A stretch of DNA of 64,000 nucleotides from Microbacteriaceae bacterium PS02068 (GCA_029959325.1 JASCPF010000003.1:1-64000), one strand, 5' to 3'; shown: positions 1-11,366, numbered from the stretch's first letter. Notes: a model not told the origin generated them from the sequence alone. Translations and numbers: made by a program.

Positions 1-511
1 CCCCTGCGGGCCCGGCGACCAGCACGGCGGCGCTCTGACGCACCCGGCGGTCGCCGCCGGCGGCGTCGCCGGCGAGCAACCCTGCGACGAGGCGTTCGGC
101 GAGTGTGCCAGGGGCCGTCTCGAAGGCCTCGACCATGGCATCCACCACCCCCGATCCCACGAGCAGGTTCCCCACGGCAAGGCAGTCGCGCCCCTCGCGC
201 GCGCCGGCCCACGCCGACGTTCCCGTGCCGGTGTGGGCGGCCGCGCTCGATGCGCCCAGCACACCGAGTTGGCGGATGGTGAAGTCGTCGTCGGCGAGCT
301 CGGCCGCGCGCAGCGCTGCGGGCGCGTCGGCGCCGTCGGCCAAGGAATCGAGCGCGATCGCGCGCAGGGCCGAGTTCGTCCACGCCTGCGAGGCGACGGC
401 GCCGACTCCAGCGCGTACCGCCGGGACGATGGCGCCGACATCCGGGGTACACGTCGCGGTTGCGACGCCGAAGTCGCCGGTGTCGTCTCGACCGAGCAGC
501 GAAAAGGTCAC
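1..511 (-). CDS. DUF1028 family protein (C-terminus beyond window edge)
   Basis: This minus-strand frame stays open from the GTG at 509-511 to the left edge, about 170 residues, and its stop lies outside the window. The product opens with VTFSLLGRDDTGDFGVATAT and later reads VGAVASQAWTNSALR, AAHTGTGTSAWAGA and VGNLLVGSGVVDAM. That succession is characteristic of the DUF1028 family, whose fold resembles Ntn hydrolases and whose biochemical role is poorly known. A peptidoglycan-binding domain can follow DUF1028, but that part would be off the edge. The ATG pair just upstream is out of frame and soon stops, so GTG is the best start. The larger plus-strand frames over this stretch are shadows. 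Confidence 0.8.
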   Translation of the reverse strand, partial: MTFSLLGRDDTGDFGVATATCTPDVGAIVPAVRAGVGAVASQAWTNSALRAIALDSLADGADAPAALRAAELADDDFTIRQLGVLGASSAAAHTGTGTSAWAGAREGRDCLAVGNLLVGSGVVDAMVEAFETAPGTLAERLVAGLLAGDAAGGDRRVRQSAAVLVAGPAG

Positions 512-727
512 CGCCCCATCATGGCGGCTCAGCCCGCCCGATGCCGACGGGCCGGGCCACGCCGTCTGCGCGCGCTGTCGCGAACCACCGTCGCGCCGCC
601 GAACCACAGCGCGACGCACTGTGTCTCACCACGAACGCGACGGCTCACGCTGCGGATGCCCCCGCGGCGGGCGACAGCTTATGATGCGGATGCCTGGGCG
701 CGGCCACGGCGTGCGGTCGCCCCCGCG
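512..727. other. Spacer between DUF1028 gene and ppc
   Basis: These 216 bases lie between the start of the DUF1028 gene and the stop of ppc, both read leftward. They presumably carry the promoter of the DUF1028 gene and the end of the ppc transcript. I see no convincing gene, strong hairpin or promoter hexamer. Confidence 0.4.
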
Positions 728-3418
728 TCACCCCGTGTTCTGCAGGCCGGCCGAGACTCCCGAGACCGACAGCAGCAGCAGACGCTGCCACTGCGGCAGG
801 TCGGCTTCCGCGACCTCGCCGGTGCGGAGCGTCCGCAGCGCGCGCAGCTGCAGCAGCGACAGCGCGTCGACGTACGGGCTGCGCATCTTGACGGCGCGCT
901 GCAGCACCGGCTTGTTGGCGAGCAGCTCGTCGCCGCCCGCGATGGCGACGACCCAACGGCGCGTGAGCGCCATCTCGTCGGCGACAAGGTCGGCGAGATC
1001 CGCGCGATCGCCGAGGTCGAGGTACTGCCGCGCGATGCGGTCATCGGCCTTCGCCAGGCTCATGCCCACGTTGTCGATCACCGTGCGGAACAGGGGCCAC
1101 TCTTCGTACGCCCGCTGCAGCAGCTCGAGGTCGCCGACGGCATCGAGGGCCGCACCCAGCCCGAACCAGCCGGCCAGGTTGATGCGCGCCTGCGACCACG
1201 CGAACACCCACGGGATCGCCCGCAGGTCTTCCAGCGACTCCACCGACAGGCCGCGTCGCGCGGGGCGCGACCCGAGCGCGAGCAGGCCGATCTCTTCCAT
1301 GGGCGTCACCGTCGCGAACCACTGCGCGAAGCCCTCGGCCTTCACGAGTGAGAAGAAGCGCTCCCGCGAAGCGCTGTCCATCGTCGCCGCGACACCGGCG
1401 TACCGCGCGGCCGCATCGCTGTTGCGCTTCTCGATCGAGGGGGCGGATGCCAGCAGCACCGCCGCCGCGACCTGATCGATGTGGCGCATCGCGATGTTCG
1501 GGTCGCCGTAGCGCGCGAAGATGACCTCGCCCTGCTCGGTGAGCTTGAACCGGCCGTCGACCGAATGCGGCGGCTGCGCGAGAATCGCCGAGTTGGCCGG
1601 CCCGCCGCCGCGTCCGAGCGCGCCGCCGCGACCGTGGAACAGCGTGAGGTAGATGCCGGATTCTCGCGCCCAGGCGGCGATCAGCGCCTGCGCCTCGTAC
1701 AGTGCGAGGTTCGCCGCGACCGGACCGACGTCCTTCGACGAGTCGGAGTAGCCGAGCATGACCTCGAGGTGGCGGTCCGTGGCATCCAACCGGGCGGCGA
1801 AATCGGGGTGGTCGACGATCTCGGCCATGATCCCGGGCGCGGCCTGCAGGTCGGCGAACGTCTCGAAGAGCGGGATCACGTCGAGCACGGGGGGCGTTGC
1901 GCCCGGCCCGACGGCGAAGCGGGCGAGCGTGTGCACGTTCGCGAGGTCTGCGGCCGACTGCGTGAACGAGACGATGTAGCGCCCCGCGGCATCCGGCCCG
2001 TAGCGGTGCTGGATCTGCGCGATCGTGCGGAAGACTTCGAGGACCTCTTCGGCCTGGGCGCTGAGGGGCTCGGGTGATGCCGAACCGGCGCGTGCCTCGC
2101 ATTCGGCGAGCACCTTCGCGTGCACGGCGGAGTGCTGGCGCACCTCGAGCTCGGCCAGGTGGAAGCCGAAGGTCTCGACCTGCCAGAGCAGCTGCTGCAG
2201 GTGGCCGTAGGCCTGTCGCGGCGCGCGGGCCGCGACGAGCGAGTCCTGCACGATCTTCAGGTCGGCCAGCAGCTGGCTCGGCTCGCGGTAGGCGAGGTCG
2301 GCGTCGCGGTGGCGCGTCGCGGTGACGCGGCGCCGGATCAGCAGCATCGCGCGCTTGTGCGGTTCGTTTCCGGCGCGCTTCGTGGCATCGGCGGCGCCCT
2401 CCTCGTCGGCGGCGACGAGGCGCTGCAGCAGCGCCTCGAGGTCGCCGCTCGGGGGAGTGGTCTCGGATGCCAGGGTCAGCGTGTTCGCGATGCGGTTCGC
2501 GGAGTTCTCGAGGCCGAGCAGGATGTGCTCGGCGGCGATGCCGGCCGCCTTCTTGGTGATGGATGCCGTGACGAACGGGTTGCCGTCGCGGTCGCCGCCC
2601 ACCCACGTGCCGAGGCGCACGAACGGGCGCACGATCGGCGCGCGGTTTCCCGCGGCCGGGCCCTGCAGCGCATCGTCGACGCGGCGGTACACGTGCGGCA
2701 CGGCGGTGTAGAGCGTCTCGTCGAACACGGCCATGATGGCGCGGACCTCGTCGACGGGGGTCGGCTTCTCGGCGCGCAGCGGGGCGGTGCGCCAGAGCGT
2801 GTCGATCTCTTCGAGCATGCGGCGCTCGGCTCGGCGCTGATCGGCCCCGCCGCGCAACGACTCGTCGTACTCGCTCAGCAGCGTGACCAGGCGGCGGATG
2901 CTCGTCGAGACCGCGCGCCGACGTGCCTCGGTCGGGTGCGCCGTGAACACCGGGTGGAAGCGCAGCGACTGCAGCCGGCGCAGCGCCGTGTCGTCGCCCA
3001 CCTCGGCGGCGAGGCTGACGAACGCGGCCGCGACCGAGTCGGCCGCCTCTTCGCGCTCGGGGCGCCCGTCGCGCTCGCGCAGCACGCGCACGCGCTGGTG
3101 CTCCTCGGCGAGGTTCACGAGGTGGAAGTACACGGTGAACGCGCGCGCGACCTCGTCGGCGCGCTCGATCGAGAACGATTCGGCGACGGCGGCGGCGCGC
3201 TCGAACGCCTCGGGCGAGTCGTCGGTGTAGGCCGCGATGGTGGCCAGGCGCAAGCGTTCGACATCCTCGAACAGGCCGGGCGACCCGCTTTCGCGGAGGA
3301 CCCGCCCGAGCAGTGCACCGAGCATGCGCACGTCGGCGCGCATGCGTTCGGGCAGTTCTTGCTCGGCTTCGCCGCGTCCGACGAGATCAATGGCTTCGGT
3401 GCGGGTGAGTTCGCGCAT
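728..3418 (-). CDS. ppc: Phosphoenolpyruvate carboxylase
   Basis: The 896-residue product carboxylates phosphoenolpyruvate with bicarbonate to oxaloacetate, replenishing the citric acid cycle in the cytoplasm. The length is normal for bacterial PEP carboxylase. The catalytic histidine motif VFTAHPTEA is at about residues 157-165, GYSDSSKD at 556-563 and the glycine-rich [14 protein letters not shown] loop at 594-607. The protein ends in the invariant QNTG. It is divergent from nhaA, with about 110 bases between the two starts as shared promoter space. Nothing in the frame suggests damage. The large plus-strand frames over the gene are shadows. Confidence 0.97.
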   Translation of the reverse strand: MRELTRTEAIDLVGRGEAEQELPERMRADVRMLGALLGRVLRESGSPGLFEDVERLRLATIAAYTDDSPEAFERAAAVAESFSIERADEVARAFTVYFHLVNLAEEHQRVRVLRERDGRPEREEAADSVAAAFVSLAAEVGDDTALRRLQSLRFHPVFTAHPTEARRRAVSTSIRRLVTLLSEYDESLRGGADQRRAERRMLEEIDTLWRTAPLRAEKPTPVDEVRAIMAVFDETLYTAVPHVYRRVDDALQGPAAGNRAPIVRPFVRLGTWVGGDRDGNPFVTASITKKAAGIAAEHILLGLENSANRIANTLTLASETTPPSGDLEALLQRLVAADEEGAADATKRAGNEPHKRAMLLIRRRVTATRHRDADLAYREPSQLLADLKIVQDSLVAARAPRQAYGHLQQLLWQVETFGFHLAELEVRQHSAVHAKVLAECEARAGSASPEPLSAQAEEVLEVFRTIAQIQHRYGPDAAGRYIVSFTQSAADLANVHTLARFAVGPGATPPVLDVIPLFETFADLQAAPGIMAEIVDHPDFAARLDATDRHLEVMLGYSDSSKDVGPVAANLALYEAQALIAAWARESGIYLTLFHGRGGALGRGGGPANSAILAQPPHSVDGRFKLTEQGEVIFARYGDPNIAMRHIDQVAAAVLLASAPSIEKRNSDAAARYAGVAATMDSASRERFFSLVKAEGFAQWFATVTPMEEIGLLALGSRPARRGLSVESLEDLRAIPWVFAWSQARINLAGWFGLGAALDAVGDLELLQRAYEEWPLFRTVIDNVGMSLAKADDRIARQYLDLGDRADLADLVADEMALTRRWVVAIAGGDELLANKPVLQRAVKMRSPYVDALSLLQLRALRTLRTGEVAEADLPQWQRLLLLSVSGVSAGLQNTG

Positions 3419-3528
3419 TCCTCCACGGTATCGGCCCGGTGTTTCGTGTTTGTCACGCGTTACGATGGATGCCGGGTGTGCCGGGAAGTCTGGTCGGCGT
3501 CCATGTCCGCGACCCCGAAGGCAGACGT

Positions 3529-4695
3529 ATGTCGCTGTTTCGCTCCGCCCGTTTTCCCGCGCTTCTCCTGCTGATCGCCGCCGTGCTGGGGCTGATCCTG
3601 GCGAATACGCCGGCCTCCTCTGCCGCCTTCGCGGTGAAAGATGCCCACCTCGGCATCCCGGGCGTGTTCGAGCTCTCGGTCGGCCATTGGATTCAGGACG
3701 GCCTGCTCGCGATCTTCTTCTTCGTCGCGGCGGTCGAGCTGCGGGACGAGCTCACGAACGGACAGCTGGCGTCGTGGCGGCGCGCCGTGCAGCCGGCGAT
3801 CGCCGCGGCGGGCGGCGTCGTCGTGCCGATCGCGGTCTACCTCGCGATCGCGAACTCCGGTGACGTCGCAGCGGGCTGGCCGATCCCCACGGCGACCGAC
3901 ATCGCGTTCGCGCTCGGGGTGCTGGCCGTCTTCGGGCGCGGACTGCCGCCGGCGGTGCGGGTGTTCCTGCTCGCGCTCGCGATTCTGGATGACATCGTCG
4001 GCATCCTGTTCATCGCCGTCTTGTTCACGTCTGATGTCGATTTCGGCATGCTGCTGCTGGCGATCGCTCTGCTCGTCGTCTTCGCCCTCTGCAGCCGCCT
4101 GCTCGACACTCGTGCCCGCGGCGTCGCGATCGTCGGGCTGGTGCTCTCGGCGATCGGCACCTGGTACGCCGTGTACGAATCGGGCGTGCACGCGACGATC
4201 GCCGGCGTCGCGCTCGGTCTCGTCATGGCGCAGCGTCCTGCGCTGCGCACGCGACACGCGATCGAGCCCTGGGTGAACGGGCTCGTGCTGCCGCTGTTCG
4301 CGCTCTCGGCCGCGCTCGTGATCATCCCCTCGGTGGCGCCGAGCGAGCTCTCGCCCGCATTCTGGGGGGTGCTGCTCGCGCTGCCGCTCGGCAAGCTGAT
4401 CGGCATCTCCCTCGCCGGAGCGCTCGCGCAGCGGCTGTTCCGCCAGCCGGGTGTCGCGCCGCTCGCCGCCGGAGACCTCCTCGCGGCGGGGGCGCTGGGC
4501 GGCATCGGCTTCACCGTGTCGCTGTTGCTGAGCGAACTCGCGTTCGCGAGCGACGCACTGGTCCGCGACGAGGCGACGCTCGGCGTGCTCGGCGGATCGG
4601 CGATCTCGCTCGTTCTGGCCGGGATCCTCGTATCGTGGCGGGCATGGCATCACCGACGAGCGGCCCCCGCGACCGCAGCGATCCCGACGCCGTGA
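3529..4695 (+). CDS. nhaA: Na+/H+ antiporter NhaA
   Basis: This integral membrane antiporter exchanges cytoplasmic sodium for external protons. I chose the ATG at 3529 because GAAGG lies 7 bases upstream and the product begins with a hydrophobic helix (FPALLLLIAAVLGLILAN); the frame is open from 3439 but the extra residues look random. The 388-residue length equals E. coli NhaA. The signature TATDIAFALG (residues 121-130) holds the aspartate equivalent to E. coli Asp133, and AILDDIVGI holds the Asp pair (154-155) equivalent to Asp163/164 at the ion site. The last 61 bases overlap mazG in another frame, so the two are probably co-transcribed. Confidence 0.95.
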   Translation: MSLFRSARFPALLLLIAAVLGLILANTPASSAAFAVKDAHLGIPGVFELSVGHWIQDGLLAIFFFVAAVELRDELTNGQLASWRRAVQPAIAAAGGVVVPIAVYLAIANSGDVAAGWPIPTATDIAFALGVLAVFGRGLPPAVRVFLLALAILDDIVGILFIAVLFTSDVDFGMLLLAIALLVVFALCSRLLDTRARGVAIVGLVLSAIGTWYAVYESGVHATIAGVALGLVMAQRPALRTRHAIEPWVNGLVLPLFALSAALVIIPSVAPSELSPAFWGVLLALPLGKLIGISLAGALAQRLFRQPGVAPLAAGDLLAAGALGGIGFTVSLLLSELAFASDALVRDEATLGVLGGSAISLVLAGILVSWRAWHHRRAAPATAAIPTP

Positions 4696-5456
4696 GCGCC
4701 TCGAACGGCGTGAACGACCCGAGCGATGTGAGCGCCCCGAACGGCGTGAACGACCCGAGCGGCGTGAGCGCCCCGGCATCCGATCGGCTTCGCGGTGTCG
4801 ATCCGGTCAGCGCTGTCGATCCGCTCCGTGAGGCGGCGGAGACGATGCGCGCCGTGCGCGAGCGGTGCGTGTGGTCGCAGCAGATCACGCACGACGATCT
4901 CGTGCCGTATCTTGTCGAGGAATCCGCCGAGCTGATCGACGCGGTCGAGGTCGGCACCCGCGCCGACCTGCGCGAAGAGCTCGGCGACCTGCTCTGGCAG
5001 GTGCTCTTCCACTCCGCGATCGCGGCGCAGGATCCGGACGACCCGTTCGACATCGACGACGTGGCCGCGGGACTCGTCGAGAAGATGGTGCGCCGGCATC
5101 CGCATGTCTTCGCCGACGCTGTGGCGACCACGCCGGAGGAGGTGCTCGTGCACTGGAACGCCGCGAAGGCAGCCGAGAAGCACGCGCGTCGCTCGGTGCT
5201 CGACGGCGTCTCGCCGCACATGCCGTCGCTGGCCCTCGCCCAGAAGCTGCTCGGCAAGGCATCCGCCGTCGGCGTCACCCGCGCGGCAGAGCCCGCGAGC
5301 GCGGGCGCGACGCATCCCGGGTCCGAGGCCGAGTTGGGCGAGACGCTCCTGGTTCTCGTCGAGGCCGCGCGCCTGCGCGGCTGGGATGCCGAGCGCGCCC
5401 TGCGCGGCGCCATCCGCCACCTCGAGGACGACGTGCGCGGGGCCGAGAGTCTCTGA
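4635..5456 (+). CDS. mazG: MazG family nucleoside triphosphate pyrophosphohydrolase
   Basis: MazG enzymes hydrolyse NTPs or dNTPs to monophosphate and pyrophosphate, removing aberrant nucleotides. One MazG domain follows a low-complexity N-terminal arm of about 60 residues. The metal-binding helices are visible as VEESAELIDAV and REELGDLLWQVLFH, with the conserved HPHVF segment later. Starts possible at GTG 4635 or ATG 4644 both overlap the end of nhaA. The arm is encoded by a 36-bp tandem repeat and is not part of the family core, so the functional start could be further in. A mazG gene also precedes eno in mycobacteria. Confidence 0.9.
   Translation: MAGMASPTSGPRDRSDPDAVSASNGVNDPSDVSAPNGVNDPSGVSAPASDRLRGVDPVSAVDPLREAAETMRAVRERCVWSQQITHDDLVPYLVEESAELIDAVEVGTRADLREELGDLLWQVLFHSAIAAQDPDDPFDIDDVAAGLVEKMVRRHPHVFADAVATTPEEVLVHWNAAKAAEKHARRSVLDGVSPHMPSLALAQKLLGKASAVGVTRAAEPASAGATHPGSEAELGETLLVLVEAARLRGWDAERALRGAIRHLEDDVRGAESL
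4692..4781 (+). repeat. 36-bp tandem repeat in mazG 5' region
   Basis: Two adjacent 36-base units begin GTGAGCGCC at 4692 and 4728 and differ at only a few bases. A third partial unit begins at 4764. Since 36 is a multiple of three, the repeat keeps the mazG frame and encodes a repeated SxxNGVNDPS stretch. It lies just past the nhaA stop. Confidence 0.9.
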
Positions 5457-5463
5457 CTGTCGA

Positions 5464-5547
5464 GCCCGAACTCCTCCAATCCGAGCCCCGCACGGCCCGA
5501 GCGCAGCGTGTCGCGCCTGCCCTCGCGAGATCTGGAGGAGTTCGGGC
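5464..5547. repeat. Dispersed palindromic repeat, family B copy 1 (84 bp)
   Basis: The perfect 15-base arms GCCCGAACTCCTCCA (5464-5478) and TGGAGGAGTTCGGGC (5533-5547) enclose about 54 variable bases. The element sits 8 bases after the mazG stop and could also fold as a transcript-end structure. A second copy with the same arms and almost the same length is at 62506-62588, which makes this a mobile or amplified palindrome rather than a simple terminator. Confidence 0.85.
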
Positions 5548-5660
5548 ACCCGACCCCGCCGCACACGTCTGCCCCACCCCGACCCCAGCCCACTCATCCC
5601 GCCCGTGACCGGCGCCGCGCGCGCTCGGGGAGGCGACCCGCGACCTGAAATACTGGAGCC

Positions 5661-7019
5661 GTGGCATCTGTGAACCCGCCGCGCGGCATGCGCGACTTCC
5701 TCCCCGCCGAGAAGGCCCGTCGCGAGCGCGTGCTCGCCGTCATCCGTGACCGCTACCGCGCGCACGGGTTCGACGAGATCGAGACCCCCGTCATGGAGGA
5801 CTACGACCGCCTGCACGCGGGCATCGGCGGCGACAACGAGAAGCTCGCCTTCACCGTGCTCAAGCGCGGGCTGGATGCCGAGGCCATCGTCGCGGCGGCG
5901 GCAGACCCCGCCGGTGTCGACACTCGGGCACTGAGCGACCTGGGTCTGCGCTACGACCTGACCGTGCCGCTCGCACGGTTCTACGCCACGCATCGCGCCG
6001 AGCTGGGGGCGGTCTTCCGGTCGATCCAGATGGCTCCGGTCTGGCGCGCCGAGCGCCCGCAGAAGGGGCGGTACCGCCAGTTCGTGCAGTGCGACATCGA
6101 CATCATCGGCGATGCCACCGGCCGCGCCGAGGCCGAGTTGCTCACCGCGAGCCTCGACACCCTCGATGCGCTCGGCCTCGAGGGCGGATCGATCCGCATC
6201 AACGACCGCCGAGCCCTCGACTGGATGCTCGACTCTTTCGGCTTCACCGCCGAAGAGCGTCCGGGAGTGCTCATCACGATCGACAAGCTCGACAAGATCG
6301 GCCCTGCGGGTGTCGTGACGACCCTTCGACAGGCTCAGGGACCGGACGGACAGGCTCAGGGACCGGGCGGCGGGGGACCCGGGGCGGCCGCCGTCGACGC
6401 GTTCGAGAAGTTCCTGCTGCGCCCGCAGACCCGCGAGTATCGCCCCTATGGTGAGGGGCAGATCCGCAAGGCGCTGCCCGAGGGTGCTCCGGACGCGATC
6501 GTCGCGCACCTCGTGGCGATCGGTGAGGCCGTCGGCGCGGCGCGTGCCGCCGCCGGCAGTGAGTCGGGAGTCAGCGGCATCCCGCTGGTCTTCGACCCGT
6601 TCCTCGTGCGCGGCATGGGCTACTACACGGGGACGATCTTCGAGTTGGCGCACCCCAGCGTCGACTACTCGCTCGGCGGCGGAGGGCGCTACGACGGCAT
6701 GATCGGGCGTTTCCTCGGTCAGGACGTGCCGGCCGTCGGTTTCTCGATCGGGTTCGAGCGCATCGTCGATCTGCTCGAGTCGACCGAGGATGCCACGGCA
6801 TCGGCGATCGTCCTCGTGCACGACCGCGATCTGCCCGTCGCCGAGCTCGTCGCGGTGAAGGCCGCGCTGGTGGCAGGCGGCGCCCGGGTGCGCCTCGAGC
6901 AGCGACCGAAGAACCTGAAGGCGCTCCTCGAGCGTGCCGCCGCCGATGGCTACACGTCGTTCGCCAGCGTCGGTGCGGGGCAGACCGCGGGCGACCTGCA
7001 GATCAAGCCGCTGGACTGA
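5661..7019 (+). CDS. hisS: Histidyl-tRNA synthetase
   Basis: This class II aminoacyl-tRNA synthetase charges tRNA-His. The GTG start at 5661 is preceded by CTGGAG. The N-terminus VNPPRGMRDFLP is typical of HisRS. Motif 2 is seen as WRAERPQKGRYRQFVQCDID (residues 128-147) and motif 3 as LGGGGRYDG, followed by a C-terminal anticodon-binding domain. The 452 residues exceed the usual 410-430. Residues 221-244 (TLRQAQGPDGQAQGP then a Gly-rich run) are an in-frame insertion encoded by a dispersed palindromic element. The gene lies downstream of mazG behind a palindrome and upstream of an SGNH hydrolase. Confidence 0.97.
   Translation: MASVNPPRGMRDFLPAEKARRERVLAVIRDRYRAHGFDEIETPVMEDYDRLHAGIGGDNEKLAFTVLKRGLDAEAIVAAAADPAGVDTRALSDLGLRYDLTVPLARFYATHRAELGAVFRSIQMAPVWRAERPQKGRYRQFVQCDIDIIGDATGRAEAELLTASLDTLDALGLEGGSIRINDRRALDWMLDSFGFTAEERPGVLITIDKLDKIGPAGVVTTLRQAQGPDGQAQGPGGGGPGAAAVDAFEKFLLRPQTREYRPYGEGQIRKALPEGAPDAIVAHLVAIGEAVGAARAAAGSESGVSGIPLVFDPFLVRGMGYYTGTIFELAHPSVDYSLGGGGRYDGMIGRFLGQDVPAVGFSIGFERIVDLLESTEDATASAIVLVHDRDLPVAELVAVKAALVAGGARVRLEQRPKNLKALLERAAADGYTSFASVGAGQTAGDLQIKPLD
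6322..6375 (+). repeat. Dispersed repeat family A inside hisS
   Basis: The sequence CTTCGACAGGCTCAGGGACC (6324-6343) is followed by a second partial copy, GACAGGCTCAGGGACCGG (6349-6366), and a GC-rich tail. The same core occurs as an inverted pair at 28168-28215 and degenerately inside nadB near 63650. Here it is translated in frame as TLRQAQGPDGQAQGP within an otherwise conserved enzyme. Confidence 0.85.
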
Positions 7020-7104
7020 GCCGCGGCCTGCGCCGAGCGCGAGTGCCCGGTCGCCCCGTCGCGCCGGTCACCGCCCGTTCACCCGCCCGGGGTTACATCG
7101 CACC

Positions 7105-7950
7105 GTGTCCTCGCGTTCTTTCCGCCGGCAAGCGCCGCGTCGCCGTGCCTCGCCGTGTCGCGCGGTCGGGGCGGTGGCCGCCGCGATCACGGCCACGATG
7201 GCCGTCACGGCGCTCGTCACGCGGAGCGTGCTGATGCGGCAGGCCGACGTCGCTCGGCGTCGCATCGGCAAGCCGCTCGGTGAGATCGCACTCAACGCCG
7301 ACAGGGTGTGGCGCTCGAAGCTGGCGGGCGCGCCGGTCGAGCTGCTGGTGGTGGGTGACTCGATCGCGGCCGGGCTCGGCGCGGAGCGCCCCAAGGACGT
7401 GCTGGGGGCGCGGCTGGCGAAGGAGATCGCGGCTTTCCTGCGCCGCCCCGTGCACCTGCGGACCGTGGCGGTGGTCGGAGCCGAGTCGCGGGACCTTGCT
7501 CGTCAGCTCGATCGTCTGCCCGAGACGTACCGACCGGATGCCGCGGTGATCATCGTCGGCGGCAACGACGTGACGCACCGCACGCCGGCGTCGACGGCGG
7601 CCGGGCACCTCGAAGACGCGGTACGACGCCTGCGAGCGCGGGGAACGGCGGTCGTGGTGGGAACGTGCCCCGATCTCGGCGCGCTGCGCCCGGTGCCGCA
7701 GCCACTGCGGAGCATCGGCGGCCAGGCATCCCGCCAGCTCGCGCACGCGCAGGCGATCGCCGCGCGCCGCTCCGGCGCGCGCGTCGTGTCGCTTCGACGC
7801 GCGGTCGGGCCGATGTTCGTCGAGAATCCCGACGACATGTTCAGCCTCGACCGCTTCCATCCCAGTGCGCTCGGCTACCGACGCACGGCTGAGGTGCTCG
7901 TGCCCGAGATCGTCGCCGCGCTCGCCGAGGCGGGGCTTCGCGAGCTGTGA
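7105..7950 (+). CDS. SGNH/GDSL-family hydrolase with N-terminal membrane segment
   Basis: The predicted product (281 residues from GTG 7105) has a basic N-terminus, a hydrophobic helix at about 21-40 and an SGNH esterase domain. Block I is VVGDSIAAGLG with Ser86 as nucleophile, block III is GGND with Asn154, and block V is LDRFHPSALGY with Asp249 and His252. These are the expected catalytic residues. SGNH enzymes hydrolyse or transfer acyl esters, and the membrane segment suggests action at the cell surface, though the substrate is not visible. The frame is open from 6934 inside hisS, but those extra residues have no hydrolase or signal character. Confidence 0.85.
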   Translation: MSSRSFRRQAPRRRASPCRAVGAVAAAITATMAVTALVTRSVLMRQADVARRRIGKPLGEIALNADRVWRSKLAGAPVELLVVGDSIAAGLGAERPKDVLGARLAKEIAAFLRRPVHLRTVAVVGAESRDLARQLDRLPETYRPDAAVIIVGGNDVTHRTPASTAAGHLEDAVRRLRARGTAVVVGTCPDLGALRPVPQPLRSIGGQASRQLAHAQAIAARRSGARVVSLRRAVGPMFVENPDDMFSLDRFHPSALGYRRTAEVLVPEIVAALAEAGLREL

Positions 7951-8004
7951 CGACGGTCGGCGCGGGGCCTGGTGCATGAGGCGGCCGCGCGTCAGGATGC
8001 TGGC

Positions 8005-8439
8005 ATGACCCTGCGCATCCGCACCACTCTGCCCAAGAACGGCCCCGCCACCGCGATCGAGCTCACCGACGAGCAGGTCGCCGAGCTCGGCGGGGGAAAG
8101 CGCGCCGCGGTGCGGGTGCGCATCGGCGACCGCGAGGCGCGACTGCGTCTCGGGGTGATGGGCGGCAAGAACCTCATCGGCATGTCGAAGGCTGCCCGTG
8201 TCGAGCTTGGCGTCGAGATCGGCGACACCGTCGATGCGGAGATCGAGCTGGATGCCGAGGAGCGTGAGACGCCCGTCCCCGATGATCTGGCGGCCGCGCT
8301 GAAGGCCGCGGGCCTGCGTGCGGCCTTCGACGGCCTCGCCCCATCTCGCCGCAAGGAGCACGTGCGCGGCATCGTCGAGGCGAAGCAGGCGGCGACGCGC
8401 GAGCGCCGCATCGCGGCGGTCGTCGACGGCCTGCGCTGA
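8005..8439 (+). CDS. DUF1905 / OmdA (YdeI-like) family protein
   Basis: This 144-residue protein has a DUF1905 beta-domain (about 1-85; IELTDEQVAELGGGKRAAV, VMGGKNLIGMSKAARVELGV, GDTVDAEIELD). A C-terminal OmdA-like helical segment follows (DLAAALKAAGLRAAFDGLAPSRRKEHVRGIVEAK), ending with TRERRIAAVVDGL. Such proteins are named after Salmonella YdeI/OmdA, linked to resistance to cationic peptides, but a molecular function is not established. The ATG at 8005 is chosen over an upstream in-frame start at 7972 because it begins exactly at the DUF1905 strand. It is followed by a palindromic repeat. Confidence 0.82.
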   Translation: MTLRIRTTLPKNGPATAIELTDEQVAELGGGKRAAVRVRIGDREARLRLGVMGGKNLIGMSKAARVELGVEIGDTVDAEIELDAEERETPVPDDLAAALKAAGLRAAFDGLAPSRRKEHVRGIVEAKQAATRERRIAAVVDGLR

Positions 8440-8468
8440 CGAACAATCGCCGCGTCCCGCTGTGCGCC

Positions 8469-8544
8469 GTCGCGAAAGCAGGGCGAATCGTACTCCCCGG
8501 GCGTCCACGGCTCGCGCCGCGTCGATTCAGCCTGCTTTCGCAAC
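8469..8544. repeat. Dispersed palindromic repeat, family C copy 1 (76 bp)
   Basis: The left arm is GTCGCGAAAGCAGGGCGAAT (8469-8488, then CG) and the right arm CGATTCAGCCTGCTTTCGCA (8523-8542, then AC). They pair with three mismatches over 22 bases around a 32-base centre containing CCCGGGCGTCCACG. A copy of exactly the same length at 41809-41884 shares arms and part of the centre. It occupies the spacer between the DUF1905 gene and an O-methyltransferase gene. Confidence 0.87.
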
Positions 8545-8662
8545 GAGCGCGCACGCCACCCCACCGATCTCGGCGGACCCGCGGAGCTCAGCTGCGGCGC
8601 ATTCGCCTCACACCACCCGCCCACCCGTTGACGCGAACCCCGGGGCGCGGTTGGCTGGCGAT

Positions 8663-10760
<2,098 letters not shown>

Positions 10761-10781
10761 GCGCAACGTAGGCTGGATGCC

Positions 10782-11315
10782 ATGACGAGAGAGGGAGCCG
10801 GGCGCGACGCGCCGGCTCCCTCTTCTCGTGGTGGGGCTTCGCGTGCCGAGCGCACGCGCGGCCGTGTCGATGTGCGGGAGTGGGCCGGGGGCATCCGATT
10901 CTCGGCGTTCACCGCGATCATGATGGGGCTGGTCGTGCTGGCGGTGTTCGTGCTGATGCCGACCGTGGGCACGTATCTGTCGCAGCGCCAGCAGATCTCT
11001 GCGCTGCAGCACTCCGTGCAGCTGACGACCGATCAGGTCGCTGAGCTCGAGCAGCAGAAGGCCCGCTGGGCGGATCCTGCCTACGTGACCTCGCAGGCGC
11101 GCGCGCGGCTGTACTACGTGCATCCCGGCGAGATCGTCTACCTCGTCGACGACGACCTGCCGGCGTCGTCGCTGCCGGCTGATCAGCAGGCGGTGAGCGA
11201 CCAGGTGGTCGAGACCCGCTCCGACTGGATGGGGCAGTTCGTGCGCTCGATCACCGGTGCGGGGCTCGCGCAGACCGGGGTCGCCCCTGCCGGCGCCACG
11301 GGCACGGCGCCCTGA
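10782..11315 (+). CDS. FtsB/DivIC-family septum formation initiator
   Basis: This is a bitopic membrane protein of the divisome. After about 45 charged N-terminal residues comes one transmembrane helix (FTAIMMGLVVLAVFVLMPTVG, about 47-66). A coiled-coil then starts at LSQRQQISALQHSVQLTTDQ with the family motif RARLYYVHPGE, and the C-terminal tail is Ala/Gly/Thr-rich. The gene directly downstream of eno matches the mycobacterial arrangement (Rv1024). The ATG at 10782 lies at the edge of a strong inverted repeat (10786-10827), which would be translated as the first 15 residues. A later GTG, for example before DVREWAGG, is an alternative start. Confidence 0.85.
   Translation: MTREGAGRDAPAPSSRGGASRAERTRGRVDVREWAGGIRFSAFTAIMMGLVVLAVFVLMPTVGTYLSQRQQISALQHSVQLTTDQVAELEQQKARWADPAYVTSQARARLYYVHPGEIVYLVDDDLPASSLPADQQAVSDQVVETRSDWMGQFVRSITGAGLAQTGVAPAGATGTAP
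10786..10827 (+). terminator. Hairpin after eno, overlapping the 5' end of the ftsB-like gene
   Basis: The arms CGAGAGAGGGAGCCGG and CCGGCTCCCTCTTCTCG pair over about 16 bases with one bulge, and the intervening GCGCGACGCGC extends the stem. The hairpin begins 26 bases after the eno stop. No U-tract follows, so termination strength is uncertain. The structure sits inside the annotated start of the next gene. Confidence 0.65.
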
Positions 11316-11366
11316 CTCCGTGCCCCGCCTCAGCACTCCATCAGGCGTCGCCGGTAGCCTGAGAGG

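Noticed and set aside
4650..6821. Long minus-strand open frame (723 codons) across mazG and hisS
   Set aside because: It is a GC-rich shadow: its translation is Arg/Ala/Gly/Asp-rich without motifs, while the plus strand carries complete mazG and hisS.
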